The notes: a model not told the origin generated them from the sequence alone. 36,044 nucleotides of DNA from Meiothermus luteus (GCF_003574085.1 NZ_QWKZ01000019.1:1-36044); one strand, 5' to 3'. Positions 24,909 to 32,873 are shown, counted from the stretch's first letter. Numbers and translations are program-made.

Positions 24909-26162
24909 CTACCCTTCCCGCACCTGCCCCTGGCCCAGGGCCACGAACTTGGTGGTGGTGAGCTCCCGAACCCCCATCGGGCCGTAGGCGTGCAGCTTGC
25001 TGGTGGAGATGCCGATCTCTGCCCCCAGCCCAAGCTGAAACCCGTCGTTGAAGCGGGGCGAAGCGTTGACCAGCACCAGCGAAGCGTCCACCTCGCGCAA
25101 GAAGCGCAAGGCGTGGGCGTGGTGCTCCGTGCAGATGACCTCGGTGTGGCGGGAGCCGTAGCGGGCGATGTGTTCCAGGGCCTCCTCCAGGGAGTCCACC
25201 ACCTTTACGGCGAGGATTAGGTCCAGGTACTCTGTGCGCCAGTCCTGTTCCTGGGCAGGCTTGGCCGGGATGATGGCCCGGGTGCGCTCGTCGCCGCGGA
25301 GCTCCACCCCGGCCTCGGCCATGGCCTGGGCCAGCTTGGGCAGAAAGGTAGGGGCGATGGCCTGGTGAACCAGCACTTTTTCCAGGCTGTTGCAGGTGCT
25401 GGGGCGCTGGGTTTTTCCGTTCAGGGCGATGCGCACCGCTGCCTCGAGGTCGGCGCTCTCGTCCACGAAGAGGTGGTTCACGCCTTCGGCGTGGGCCAGC
25501 ACCGGCATCCGGGCCTCGCGCTGCACCAGCTCAATCAGCTCCTTGCCGCCTCGAGGGATGATGAGGTCAAGCAGGCCCGAGAGGTGGCACATCTCCAGGA
25601 TGGCCCTGCGGTCGGTGGTGGGCACGAGCTGGATGGCCTGATGGGGCAGATCGGCCTCCTGCAGGGCCTCCTGCATGAGCCGGACCAGGGCCTGGTTGGA
25701 GTGGAAGGCCTCCTTGCCTCCCCGGAGCAGGATGGCGTTTCCGGCCTTGAGCGAGAGGGCACTGGCCTCCACGGTGGCGTTGGGGCGCGACTCGTAGATG
25801 AAGCCGATGACCCCTAGGGGGATGCGCATCCGCCCTACCTGCAGGCCGTTGGGGCGAATCTGCAGCCCCTCGATTTCCCCTACCGGGTCGGGCATGGCGG
25901 CTATCTGCCGCAGGCCTTCCACCAGGTCGCCCAAAATTCGCTCATTCAGGCGTAGCCGGTCTAGCTTGGCCGGCGGGAGGCCTGCTGCCTGGGCGGCCTC
26001 CAGGTCTTTCTGGTTGGCAAGGAGGAGGGGTTCCCTTTGCGAGCGCAGGCGCTCGGCGATGCCTAAAAGGGCCTGGTTTTTAGCCGCTGGTGAGGCCGAG
26101 GCCAAAAGCCGGGCGGCCTCCCGGGCGGCCTGGGCCAGGGCGCTAAGCGCGGAGATGGTCAT
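24909..26162 (-). CDS. proA: Gamma-glutamyl phosphate reductase
   Basis: A 417-residue NADPH-dependent aldehyde-dehydrogenase-fold enzyme that reduces gamma-glutamyl phosphate to glutamate semialdehyde, the second step of proline synthesis. The catalytic cysteine is in RPSTCNSLE. Conserved ProA blocks IYESRPNATVEA and LKAGNAILLRGGKEA are present, and GLGAEIGIST with KLHAYGPMG closes the C terminus. The gene follows proB by 10 nt. A TAAACT -10 box lies 7 nt before the ATG and overlaps the proB stop codon, so proA may be transcribed separately without a leader, as well as in the operon. Confidence 0.97.
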   Translation of the reverse strand: MTISALSALAQAAREAARLLASASPAAKNQALLGIAERLRSQREPLLLANQKDLEAAQAAGLPPAKLDRLRLNERILGDLVEGLRQIAAMPDPVGEIEGLQIRPNGLQVGRMRIPLGVIGFIYESRPNATVEASALSLKAGNAILLRGGKEAFHSNQALVRLMQEALQEADLPHQAIQLVPTTDRRAILEMCHLSGLLDLIIPRGGKELIELVQREARMPVLAHAEGVNHLFVDESADLEAAVRIALNGKTQRPSTCNSLEKVLVHQAIAPTFLPKLAQAMAEAGVELRGDERTRAIIPAKPAQEQDWRTEYLDLILAVKVVDSLEEALEHIARYGSRHTEVICTEHHAHALRFLREVDASLVLVNASPRFNDGFQLGLGAEIGISTSKLHAYGPMGVRELTTTKFVALGQGQVREG

Positions 26163-26169
26163 GCCTTAG

Positions 26170-26175
26170 AGTTTA
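26170..26175 (-). promoter_or_regulatory. Putative -10 box of proA on the proB stop
   Basis: On the minus strand TAAACT ends 7 nt before the proA ATG. Its first three bases are the proB TAA stop. Confidence 0.45.
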
Positions 26176-27315
26176 CTTTCCCCCCAGCTCCGACACCAAG
26201 GCGAAGTAGTCGCGGTGGATGGCCTCGTCGGTGTTTTTGTAGCCGAGCAGGGCCTCAATGTCCTTGGTTTTTTTTCCCTTGATGCGGCGCAGCTCCGCCG
26301 CGCTGTAGTTGACCAGGCCTACCCCAATCAAGCTGCCCTCTGCATCCAAGCAGCGCACCGGTTCGCCGACCCCAAACTGCCCGCGCACCTCGAGGATACC
26401 CGCTGGCAGGAGGGAGGCCCCCTCCTGCTGCAGGGCCCGGGCAGCCCCCGCGTCCACCACCACCTCGCCCCGCGGCTTGGGGAGCTGGTAGAGCCATAGC
26501 TTGCGTCCGCTGTAGCGCCGCTGTCCGCCGGCGAAAAAGGTGCCCACCCCCTCCCCCCTAAGGGCCTGTGGGATGCTCTCGGGGCGCGTGCCTGGGAGGA
26601 GCAGGGTGGGAATTCCCGCGGCTTGGGCCTTCTGGGCGGCCAGCAGCTTGCTCCTCATTCCTCCGGTGCCCACCCGGTTGGGGCTTTCCCCTGCCATCCG
26701 CAGCACCTCCTGGTCCACCCGCTCCACATAGGGGATGGCCCGGGCCCCCGGATGCTGGCGGGGATCAGCCTCGTAGAGGGCCTCAATGTCCGAGAGCAGC
26801 ACCAGCAGGTCGGCCCCTACCAAGGTGGCGATGAGGGCGGAGAGCTGGTCGTTGTCGCCGAACTTGATCTCTTCCACCATCACCGTGTCGTTCTCGTTGA
26901 TGATGGGCAGGATACCCCAGGAGAGCAGGGTCTCTAGGGTCTGCCGGGCGTTCAGGTAGCGGTGGCGGTGGCCTAGGTCCTCGGCGGTCAGGAGCACCTG
27001 GGCCACCCTCAGGCCGTACCAGCTAAAGGCCTGCTCCCAAAGCTGCATCAAAGCGGGTTGGCCCACCGCGGCCAGGGCCTGCTTGCCGGGCATGGTCTTG
27101 GGCTTTTCCCGCAGCCCTAGCTTTTCCATGCCAACCGCTTGGGCCCCGGAGGAAACCAGCACCACCTCCCGGCCTTCCGCCCTCAGGGCCGAAACCTGGG
27201 CGGCGATCTCAAGCTGGTGCTTCCGGCCTTCTGGCCCACTCAGCACCGCGCTGCCCACCTTGACCACCAGCCGGCGGTACTGCGAAGGGGGTAGGGGAGT
27301 GCGGCTCGAGCTCAT
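26173..27315 (-). CDS. proB: Glutamate 5-kinase
   Basis: A 380-residue enzyme that phosphorylates glutamate to gamma-glutamyl phosphate, the committed step of proline synthesis and usually the target of proline feedback. The amino-acid-kinase domain begins VVKVGSAVLSG and includes VSSGAQAVGMEKLG, NENDTVM and the FGDNDQLSA substrate loop. A C-terminal PUA domain (roughly from residue 275) is present, as in most bacterial forms. A TAGGAT box lies 7 nt before the ATG and partly overlaps the pepF stop region, so the gene may have its own leaderless transcript even though pepF ends only 5 nt upstream. Confidence 0.97.
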   Translation of the reverse strand: MSSSRTPLPPSQYRRLVVKVGSAVLSGPEGRKHQLEIAAQVSALRAEGREVVLVSSGAQAVGMEKLGLREKPKTMPGKQALAAVGQPALMQLWEQAFSWYGLRVAQVLLTAEDLGHRHRYLNARQTLETLLSWGILPIINENDTVMVEEIKFGDNDQLSALIATLVGADLLVLLSDIEALYEADPRQHPGARAIPYVERVDQEVLRMAGESPNRVGTGGMRSKLLAAQKAQAAGIPTLLLPGTRPESIPQALRGEGVGTFFAGGQRRYSGRKLWLYQLPKPRGEVVVDAGAARALQQEGASLLPAGILEVRGQFGVGEPVRCLDAEGSLIGVGLVNYSAAELRRIKGKKTKDIEALLGYKNTDEAIHRDYFALVSELGGK

Positions 27316-27320
27316 CAGGG

Positions 27321-29141
27321 CTATCCTACTAGCTCCTCCAGCTCGTCCACCATCGCTTTTAGGGCTGCGAAGCCCTCCTCTATGGGCTCAGGGCGGGTCA
27401 TGTCTATCCCGGCGATCTGCAGCGCCTCCAGGGGGTAGACCGAGTCGCCAACCTTGAGGAACTGGAGGTAGCGCCTCGCTGCCGGCTCACCCTCCTGCAG
27501 CACCCTGCGGGCCAGGGCGTTGGCCGCGGCGATTCCGGTGGCATACTGGTAGACGTAAAAGGGGCTATACAGGTGGGCGAAGTGCATCCATCCGGCGCCC
27601 AGCCGCTCTCGGTCTAGCTCCACCTCGCCGCCGTAGCCCTCGGCGAGGAGCTCCACCAGGCGTTCGCTCAGGAAAGGCGCGGTGAGGGCGCCGCCTTGCT
27701 CTATGCGCTGGTAGAGCTCCAGCTCAAAGCGGGCCAGGGTGGGCATCACAAAGAGGTAGCGGTGGAAGTTGGCGAAGGCCTCCTCCAGCACGGCCAGCTT
27801 TTCCTCGCGGCCCTTGGCTTCCCTCAGCAGCCGTGCCCGTACCAGGGCTTGGTTGAAGTTGGAGGCCACCTCGGCGATGAAGAGGCTGTACTGGGCGTAG
27901 ACGATGGGCTGGCTTTGGCGGGCGAAGTAGCTGTGCATGGAGTGGCCCAGCTCGTGGGCCAGGGTGCTCAGCGAGAAGAGGTCGTCGGACCAGCTCATCA
28001 GGATATAGGGGTAGGTGCCCTTGAGCCCGGAAGAAAAGGCCCCCGGCCGCTTGCCCTGGTTCTGGCCCCAGTCCACCCAGCGCTCCTCAAACAGGCCCCG
28101 CCGCAGGGGCTGCACGTACTCCGGGCCCAGCGGCTCCATTCCCCGGCAGATGGTCTCGGCGGCCTCCCAAAAGGTAACTTTGGGGCTCGGCGCCAGGGGG
28201 GCGGGGGCATCGTAGATGGGCACGTCGTGGCTTTGCAGCCGCCCCCCCAGGGCTTTCTTACGGATGCGCCAGAAGCGGTGCCAGGTGGGGAGGTTTTCCT
28301 GAAAGATGGCCAGCAGGTTGTCGTAGACCACCCGGGGGATGTTTTCCCCGGAGGTGCGGCCCTCCGCCAGGGCCATCTCGAGGCTGCTCCCATAGCCCCG
28401 GGTGCGGGCCAGGAAGGCGTAGCTTTTGATGCTGCCCTGCAGGGTCTGGGCCAGGGTGTTCTTGAAGGCCAGGTGCCCGTCGGCGTAAGACTCCCAAGCG
28501 GCCTTGCGCACCTCGGGGCACTCGTGGACCAAGAGCTCCCCAATGCTGCTGTGGGAGACCGCGAGGCTCTGGCCCTGATACTCCACCGGCCTGAACTGCA
28601 TGTCGGCGTTGGTGGCGGCGTAGGCGGTGGCGCTGTGGCCCCTTAGGGGGTCGGAGGCCGCGGCCAGGACAGCCTCCACTTCGCGGCTCAGCACGTGGGG
28701 CCTGCGCCGCTCGAGGGCCTCAAAGTAGTGGCGGTAGACCCCCAGGGCTGGCTCCTCGCGGATGTACGCCTCTAGCTTTTCCCAGCCCAAGGAGAGCAGC
28801 TCGGGCTCGAGGTAGGCCCCCGCCGCGGCCAGCCGGGCCAGCATGCTTTGGGCCTCCCCCACCATCCGGCTGAAGGTGGGGTTGGTGCCGTCGGTGGCCC
28901 GCTGCAGCGAGGCGTACTGGAGGACCTTCATGGCAAAGAGCATCCGCTCGTGGTAGGTTTCCAGCGCCTCCAACAGGGTTTTTGCCGATTCACCGAGCCG
29001 TCCGGCAAAGCGGCCCACCTCCTCTGGGTAGCCCGTGGCCTCCTCCAGCGCCTTTTTCCATTCGGCTTCCGAGGGGAAGAGGGCTTCCAGGTTCCAGGTC
29101 TGCTCTTTGGGGAGTTCGGAGCGTTTGGGCAAAGGCTTCAC
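27321..29141 (-). CDS. pepF: Oligoendopeptidase F (M3 family)
   Basis: A 606-residue zinc metallopeptidase of the M3B family that degrades short peptides in the cytoplasm. The zinc motif HELGH (His396, Glu397, His400) and the third ligand Glu424 in FIAEVASNF are present in a region typical of PepF. The GTG at 29141 was chosen over an open frame reaching 29282 because it gives the family's usual start close to LPKEQTWNLEALF and follows TACAAT by 6 nt. Its promoter lies largely in the end of the beta-glycosidase gene and overlaps a palindrome. It ends 5 nt before proB begins. Confidence 0.96.
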   Translation of the reverse strand: MKPLPKRSELPKEQTWNLEALFPSEAEWKKALEEATGYPEEVGRFAGRLGESAKTLLEALETYHERMLFAMKVLQYASLQRATDGTNPTFSRMVGEAQSMLARLAAAGAYLEPELLSLGWEKLEAYIREEPALGVYRHYFEALERRRPHVLSREVEAVLAAASDPLRGHSATAYAATNADMQFRPVEYQGQSLAVSHSSIGELLVHECPEVRKAAWESYADGHLAFKNTLAQTLQGSIKSYAFLARTRGYGSSLEMALAEGRTSGENIPRVVYDNLLAIFQENLPTWHRFWRIRKKALGGRLQSHDVPIYDAPAPLAPSPKVTFWEAAETICRGMEPLGPEYVQPLRRGLFEERWVDWGQNQGKRPGAFSSGLKGTYPYILMSWSDDLFSLSTLAHELGHSMHSYFARQSQPIVYAQYSLFIAEVASNFNQALVRARLLREAKGREEKLAVLEEAFANFHRYLFVMPTLARFELELYQRIEQGGALTAPFLSERLVELLAEGYGGEVELDRERLGAGWMHFAHLYSPFYVYQYATGIAAANALARRVLQEGEPAARRYLQFLKVGDSVYPLEALQIAGIDMTRPEPIEEGFAALKAMVDELEELVG

Positions 29142-29147
29142 CCGCCC

Positions 29148-29177
29148 ATTGTACCGCCAAACTGACCTGCTGGTCAG
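29148..29177 (-). promoter_or_regulatory. pepF promoter overlapped by a palindromic operator candidate
   Basis: On the minus strand CTGACC (29177-29172) is 18 bp from TACAAT (29153-29148), which lies 6 nt before the pepF GTG. CTGACC and GGTCAG form a perfect 6-bp palindrome at 29162-29177 with a 4-nt centre, covering the -35 and the upstream gene's stop codon. TetR-type regulators often bind such sites; the regulator is unknown. Confidence 0.5.
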
Positions 29178-30508
29178 CCGAGGAAATCCCGGAACCAAAG
29201 GGCTGAGTCCTTCAGGATGCGCTGCTGGGTGGGGTAGTCCACATAGACCAGTCCGAACCGGGGCCGATACCCTTCGGCCCACTCAAAGTTGTCCATCAGG
29301 CTCCAGTAGAAGTAGCCCTCTACCGGGACCCCCTCCTGCTGAGCCCGCCTTACCTGGCGCAGGTGGGCTTGGATGAAAGCAATGCGCTTGGCGTCGTGCA
29401 CCTGCCCGTTCTCCAGGGCGTCCGGGTAGGCCACCCCATTCTCGGTGATGACGATGCGCCTTACCCCGGGGTAGGCCGCGAACTGCTTGAGCAGGTGGTA
29501 GAGGTTCTCGGGCCAGACCTCCCAGCCCATCGCGGTCAGCTCGCCCCCCCGCTCCTCGTGGGGCACCTCGCGGGCCCAGGTGGCCGGCGCGAGGGGGTCA
29601 AAGCGCACGAGCTGGCGGAAGTAGGTCTGCAGCCCGATGAAGTCAAAGTTGAAGGCCAGCTTCTCCAGGTCGCCGGACCTTATGTAGGGGCGCAGGAGAT
29701 GGAGAAAGGGGGCCCGCCGCCAAGGGTAGCCCAGCCCCAGGGCGGGCTCAATGAAGAGGCGGTTGGCGATGGCGTCGTACTGAATGGCGGCCATCCGGCT
29801 CAGCCAGGTGGGGCCTGCGGCCTGCACGTAGGAGGCCGAGAAGGTGGTGCCAATCTGGGCCTCCGGCAGGTTGGCCCGCAGGATGCGCCCTCCCTCGGCC
29901 TGGGCCAAAGCAGCGTGGTGCACGGCGGGCAGGAAGCTGGATAGGCCCTTGCGCCCCGGGGCGTGCCGGCCTTGCAGGTAGCCCAGCACGGTGAAGACGG
30001 TGGGCTCGTTGAGCACCATCCAGTGCCTAACCCGGTCGCCAAAAGCCTTGCTGCAAACCTCCACGTACTCGCCGAACCAGCCCACAATCTCCCGGTTGGT
30101 CCAGCCGCCCTGGTCCTCCAGGGCCTGGGGCAGATCCCAGTGGTAGAGCGTGACCCAGGGCTCCAGGCCCAGCTCGAGGGTACGGTCAATCACCCGCTGG
30201 TAGAAGTCCAGGCCTTTGGGGTTTACCCGACCCCGTCCCTCGGGCAAGATGCGGGGCCAGGACAAGGAGAAGCGATGGGCCTGGAAGTTCATCTCCCGGA
30301 TGAGGGCGAGGTCCTCGCGGTAGCGGTGGTAGAAGTCGCAGGCCACGTCGGCGTTCTCCCCGGTCTTAATCCGGCCAGGGGTATGGGCGAAGGTATCCCA
30401 GATGGAAGGCCCCCGCCCGTCCTCCTCCACCGCGCCCTCTATCTGGTAGGCCGCGGTGGCCACCCCCCAGCGGAACTGGGGGCCGAAGTCAGCCTTCCGA
30501 AGCTCCAC
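29174..30508 (-). CDS. GH1 beta-glycosidase
   Basis: A 444-residue family 1 glycoside hydrolase with retaining mechanism, acting on beta-glucosides and often beta-galactosides or fucosides. The acid/base is Glu168 in LNEP and the nucleophile is Glu356 in ITENG; FRWGVATAAYQIEGA and the aglycone-side FYWSLMDNFEWAEGY are classical family motifs. No signal peptide is present, so it is cytoplasmic and would act on imported oligosaccharides, but no sugar transporter is adjacent. The GTG start follows TAGATT by 6 nt, with a perfect TTGACA 19 bp further upstream overlapping the previous gene's stop. Confidence 0.96.
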   Translation of the reverse strand: MELRKADFGPQFRWGVATAAYQIEGAVEEDGRGPSIWDTFAHTPGRIKTGENADVACDFYHRYREDLALIREMNFQAHRFSLSWPRILPEGRGRVNPKGLDFYQRVIDRTLELGLEPWVTLYHWDLPQALEDQGGWTNREIVGWFGEYVEVCSKAFGDRVRHWMVLNEPTVFTVLGYLQGRHAPGRKGLSSFLPAVHHAALAQAEGGRILRANLPEAQIGTTFSASYVQAAGPTWLSRMAAIQYDAIANRLFIEPALGLGYPWRRAPFLHLLRPYIRSGDLEKLAFNFDFIGLQTYFRQLVRFDPLAPATWAREVPHEERGGELTAMGWEVWPENLYHLLKQFAAYPGVRRIVITENGVAYPDALENGQVHDAKRIAFIQAHLRQVRRAQQEGVPVEGYFYWSLMDNFEWAEGYRPRFGLVYVDYPTQQRILKDSALWFRDFLG

Positions 30509-30514
30509 GGGCCC

Positions 30515-30545
30515 AATCTAAGCCAACCAGGGGTGGGGCTGTCAA
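30515..30545 (-). promoter_or_regulatory. Putative promoter of the beta-glycosidase gene
   Basis: On the minus strand TTGACA (30545-30540) and TAGATT (30520-30515) are 19 bp apart. TAGATT lies 6 nt before the GTG start. The -35 overlaps the stop of the VOC gene. Confidence 0.55.
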
Positions 30546-31318
30546 AGGGGCTCGAGCCGCACCCAGGCGCCGTTGGGGTCCTGTAGGGTTTCAGGCCCCC
30601 GGCCCAGCAGGGCGATGCGGTAGCCCAGCAGGCCGGTGGCGTTGGCCGGGGCCAGGCGGTTTTGCGCCCATAGGTTCACCCCCACGTGGTGGTGGTACCC
30701 GTCGGCGGCAAAGAAGCGGGCCCCGGGGAAGTCGCGCTGGGTCACCTCCATCCCCAGGCCCGTGAAGAAGGCCTCTGCTTCGTCCAGGTCGGCGACGTGG
30801 AGGTGGATGTGGCCCAGCCGGGTGGTGGGGTCCAGGGGGCCTGGGGCCTTTACCTCGGAGAGAAGGCCAAAGAAGTCTAGGGGCTGGTTCCCCATGCTCA
30901 GCCGGTTTTCCCGGCGGGGCCACTCGGCCCTGGGGCGGTCGCGGTAGAGCTCAATGCCGTTGCCCTCGGGATCGGATAGGTAGACCGCTTCCGATACGCC
31001 GTGGTCCGAGGCGCCTTCGAAAGTGGGGTAACGGGCGTCCAGGAGGTGCTGTACTACCTCCCCTAGGGCCCGGCGGCTGGGCAGGAGCAGGGCGAAGTGG
31101 TAGAGGCCCAGGGTGGGGCGGGGGCGCAGAGGGGCGCTGGGCTCGTGCACCAGCTCGAGCCCAAACCCTCCCCCGGCTGGGGCCAGCTCCACCCGGTTCC
31201 CCTCCCGCCTTACCAGCTCCAGCCCCAGAAGCCCCTGGTAGAACCGAAGCTGTCGCTCCAGGTTTTGCACCCGGAGGGTGAGGCCCCTTAGCACAAGGGT
31301 AGGCCCTAGGTCTGGCAT
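30542..31318 (-). CDS. Two-domain VOC-family dioxygenase-like protein
   Basis: A 258-residue protein made of two glyoxalase/bleomycin-resistance/extradiol-dioxygenase (VOC) modules. The first module contains LYHFALLLP and GNGIELYRDRP; the second contains GHIHLHVADL, the histidine cluster YHHHVGVN and a final Glu near the C terminus, so most metal-binding positions are available. The overall plan resembles catechol-2,3-dioxygenase (CatE)-type proteins. The first domain has Thr where a metal-binding His often occurs, so activity probably rests in the second half. A substrate cannot be named. It is divergent from an RmlD-like gene, with a clear promoter between them. Confidence 0.82.
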   Translation of the reverse strand: MPDLGPTLVLRGLTLRVQNLERQLRFYQGLLGLELVRREGNRVELAPAGGGFGLELVHEPSAPLRPRPTLGLYHFALLLPSRRALGEVVQHLLDARYPTFEGASDHGVSEAVYLSDPEGNGIELYRDRPRAEWPRRENRLSMGNQPLDFFGLLSEVKAPGPLDPTTRLGHIHLHVADLDEAEAFFTGLGMEVTQRDFPGARFFAADGYHHHVGVNLWAQNRLAPANATGLLGYRIALLGRGPETLQDPNGAWVRLEPL

Positions 31319-31324
31319 GCTTCC

Positions 31325-31353
31325 AGGTTAGGTCCTCCGCTTTGAAGCGTAAA
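31325..31353 (-). promoter_or_regulatory. Promoter of the VOC gene
   Basis: On the minus strand TTTACG (31353-31348) is 17 bp from TAACCT (31330-31325), which lies 6 nt before the ATG at 31318. The -35 faces and overlaps that of the divergent gene. Confidence 0.6.
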
Positions 31354-31369
31354 GTGGTGGGCGTATCCT
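31342..31369 (+). promoter_or_regulatory. Promoter of the RmlD-like gene
   Basis: TTGAAG (31342-31347) is 16 bp from TATCCT (31364-31369). The distance to the GTG at 31377 is 7 nt, the leaderless spacing, while the nearby ATG at 31371 is only 1 nt away. Confidence 0.6.
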
Positions 31370-31376
31370 AATGGAC

Positions 31377-32210
31377 GTGCGGGTTTTCATCACCGGAGGA
31401 ACCGGTTACCTGGGCCGCGCCCTGTTGGGGCAGGCCCCAGCCTGGGCCACGGCGCTCGGGGCCAGCCACCTTGGCCAGGCCCCAGGGGAGGGCGGAGCAG
31501 ACTGGGTCCGGCTGGATATCCGCGACGAGGCGGCGGTTTTGATGGCACTGGGCTCCTTCAGGCCCCAGGTGGTGCTTCACACCGCCTACAGCAAGGCCGA
31601 CTTAGAGGGGGTGGTGGTGCGGGGCACCGTCCACGTGGCCCGGGCTTGCGCGCTCCTGGGGGCTCGGCTGGTCCACCTCTCCACCGACCAGGTTTTTGAC
31701 GGCCGGGAGGCCCCCTACGCCGAGCCGGCCAGGCCCAACCCCCTCACCCCTTATGGGCGGGCCAAGCTGGAGGCCGAGAGGGTAGTGGGGGAGATTCTTC
31801 CCCAGGCCGCGGTGGTTCGCTGCTCGCTGATATGGGGCCTAGACCCGCCGGACCCCACCACCCGGCTGGTCTTGGAGCTGGCCGATGGAAAGCGGGAGGG
31901 AGGGCTTTTTGAAGACGAGTACCGCTCCTTCGTCTTTGTGGAGGACCTGGCCCGGGCCCTGTGGGAGCTGGTGCGGCTGGAGTACCAAGGGGTGTTGCAC
32001 CTGGGAGGGGCTGAGGTGCTGAGCCGGCTCGAGTTCGGCCAGCTCATCGCCCCTTTCTACGGGCGCGACCCGGCCCGCCTACCCGCCTTGCGGCTGGCCG
32101 ACTTCCCAGAGCCTAGGCCCCAGAACTGCGCTTTGGACAGCTCTAGGGCCCGCGTTATGCTCAAGACCCGGCTGCGGGGGGTGAGGGAGGTCCTCGCCTC
32201 GCGGGTTTGA
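31377..32210 (+). CDS. RmlD-like NAD(P)-dependent sugar-nucleotide reductase
   Basis: A 277-residue extended short-chain dehydrogenase related to dTDP-4-dehydrorhamnose reductase. The cofactor motif GGTGYLG is near the N terminus, the region with HLSTDQVFDG precedes the catalytic YxxxK in TPYGRAK, and the later RSFVFVEDLARAL block is also family-like. I prefer the GTG at 31377 to the ATG two codons earlier because it gives the usual N terminus MRVFITGG and the correct distance from the -10 box. No rmlA, rmlB or rmlC gene is nearby, so rhamnose synthesis is uncertain; relatives include methionine adenosyltransferase-associated proteins. It ends 15 nt from a convergent membrane-protein gene. 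Confidence 0.82.
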   Translation: MRVFITGGTGYLGRALLGQAPAWATALGASHLGQAPGEGGADWVRLDIRDEAAVLMALGSFRPQVVLHTAYSKADLEGVVVRGTVHVARACALLGARLVHLSTDQVFDGREAPYAEPARPNPLTPYGRAKLEAERVVGEILPQAAVVRCSLIWGLDPPDPTTRLVLELADGKREGGLFEDEYRSFVFVEDLARALWELVRLEYQGVLHLGGAEVLSRLEFGQLIAPFYGRDPARLPALRLADFPEPRPQNCALDSSRARVMLKTRLRGVREVLASRV

Positions 32211-32225
32211 GCGGGTTTCTGCCTT

Positions 32226-32555
32226 CTACTTGAACAGGACCAGCCACAGCCACACCCCCACCGCAAAGAGCGCCGCCAGGGCCACGGCCCAGCGGGCCAG
32301 GGCTGCCAGATAGCCCGCCCCGAAAAACAGCACCGCGCCCACCCCTGCCGTCCAGGCCCCCGCGGTGGCCGTTCGGTGGGCCAGGATGTCCAAAAGCCCC
32401 GCCAGGTCTATCCGGACCCGCAGGAGGTTTCTTTCCAGGCTGGGGTCCACCGTCTGGGTGGCCAGGAAGTAGGAAAGAGCGGCCAGAAAAGCCCCCAGCA
32501 CCACCAAAAGACCCCCCAGGAGCTCGAGCCAAAGCGCTGCGCCGCTTCCTCTCAT
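32226..32555 (-). CDS. Small membrane protein of unknown function
   Basis: A 109-residue protein with about three hydrophobic segments (near residues 8-30, 60-80 and 85-107) separated by a charged stretch that includes ERNLLRVRID. I know no family for it. The ATG at 32555 is the start because it follows TATCCT by 6 nt; the open frame continues upstream only into the tRNA-Leu gene and so is not the real N terminus. It lies downstream of the tRNA-Leu terminator and converges on the RmlD-like gene. Confidence 0.7.
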   Translation of the reverse strand: MRGSGAALWLELLGGLLVVLGAFLAALSYFLATQTVDPSLERNLLRVRIDLAGLLDILAHRTATAGAWTAGVGAVLFFGAGYLAALARWAVALAALFAVGVWLWLVLFK

Positions 32556-32561
32556 TGGCCG

Positions 32562-32567
32562 AGGATA
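32562..32567 (-). promoter_or_regulatory. Putative -10 box of the small membrane protein gene
   Basis: On the minus strand TATCCT ends 6 nt before the ATG at 32555. It lies just past the tRNA-Leu terminator. Confidence 0.45.
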
Positions 32568-32580
32568 CCCCGAGTGAAGT

Positions 32581-32604
32581 ATAAAACCCCAGGCCAACCT
32601 GGGG
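32581..32604 (-). terminator. Intrinsic terminator of the tRNA-His/tRNA-Leu unit
   Basis: On the minus strand a perfect 7-bp stem CCCCAGG/CCTGGGG with loop TTGG is followed by TTTTAT. It begins 4 nt after the tRNA-Leu CCA. Confidence 0.85.
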
Positions 32605-32608
32605 CTGT

Positions 32609-32693
32609 TGGTGCGCGGAGGGGGACTTGAACCCCCACACCTTTCGGCACGAGATCCTAAGTCTCGCGTGTCTACCAGTTCCACCATCCGCGC
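32609..32693 (-). tRNA. tRNA-Leu (anticodon UAG)
   Basis: An 85-nt class II tRNA with encoded CCA. The acceptor stem pairs GCGCGGA with TCCGCGC. The anticodon loop CTTAGGA, closed by CGAGA/TCTCG, gives anticodon UAG, which reads CUN leucine codons. A long variable arm follows, and the T loop is TTCAAGT. It is the second tRNA of a two-gene transcript. Confidence 0.95.
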
Positions 32694-32717
32694 AAGCGAG
32701 GCCCTTGGGCCCCGTTT

Positions 32718-32795
32718 TGGGGTGAGCGATGGGACTTGAACCCACGACCCCCGGTTCCACAGACCGGTGCTCTAACCGGCTGAGCTACGCTCACC
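32718..32795 (-). tRNA. tRNA-His (anticodon GUG)
   Basis: A 78-nt tRNA with encoded CCA. The anticodon loop CTGTGGA, closed by CCGGT/ACCGG, gives anticodon GUG for histidine. The gene encodes the extra 5' G (G-1) paired with C73, the bacterial tRNA-His identity element. It precedes tRNA-Leu by 24 nt and shares its promoter and terminator. Confidence 0.95.
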
Positions 32796-32818
32796 GCGCC
32801 GCAAGAGCAGCACAGTGT

Positions 32819-32847
32819 ATTCTAGGCTCGAGCCCGCTGGGCGTCAA
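32819..32847 (-). promoter_or_regulatory. Promoter of the tRNA-His/tRNA-Leu unit
   Basis: On the minus strand TTGACG (32847-32842) and TAGAAT (32824-32819) are separated by an ideal 17 bp. The -10 ends 23 nt before tRNA-His. This is the closest match to the housekeeping consensus in the window. Confidence 0.8.
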
Positions 32848-32861
32848 GAACGGGGCCCTCG

Positions 32862-32867
32862 TAAACT
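32862..32867 (+). promoter_or_regulatory. Putative -10 box of the rRNA methyltransferase gene
   Basis: TAAACT ends 6 nt before the ATG at 32874, with no Shine-Dalgarno. It diverges from the tRNA promoter. Confidence 0.45.
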
Positions 32868-32873
32868 GGGGCT

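Noticed and set aside
29142-29282. N-terminal extension of pepF into the beta-glycosidase gene
   Set aside because: The added Pro- and Arg-rich sequence is the shadow of the upstream gene's 3' end; promoter and family length favour the GTG at 29141.
32556-32687. Extension of the small membrane protein upstream to 32687
   Set aside because: It would translate the tRNA-Leu gene and its terminator; the ATG at 32555 has its own -10 box.
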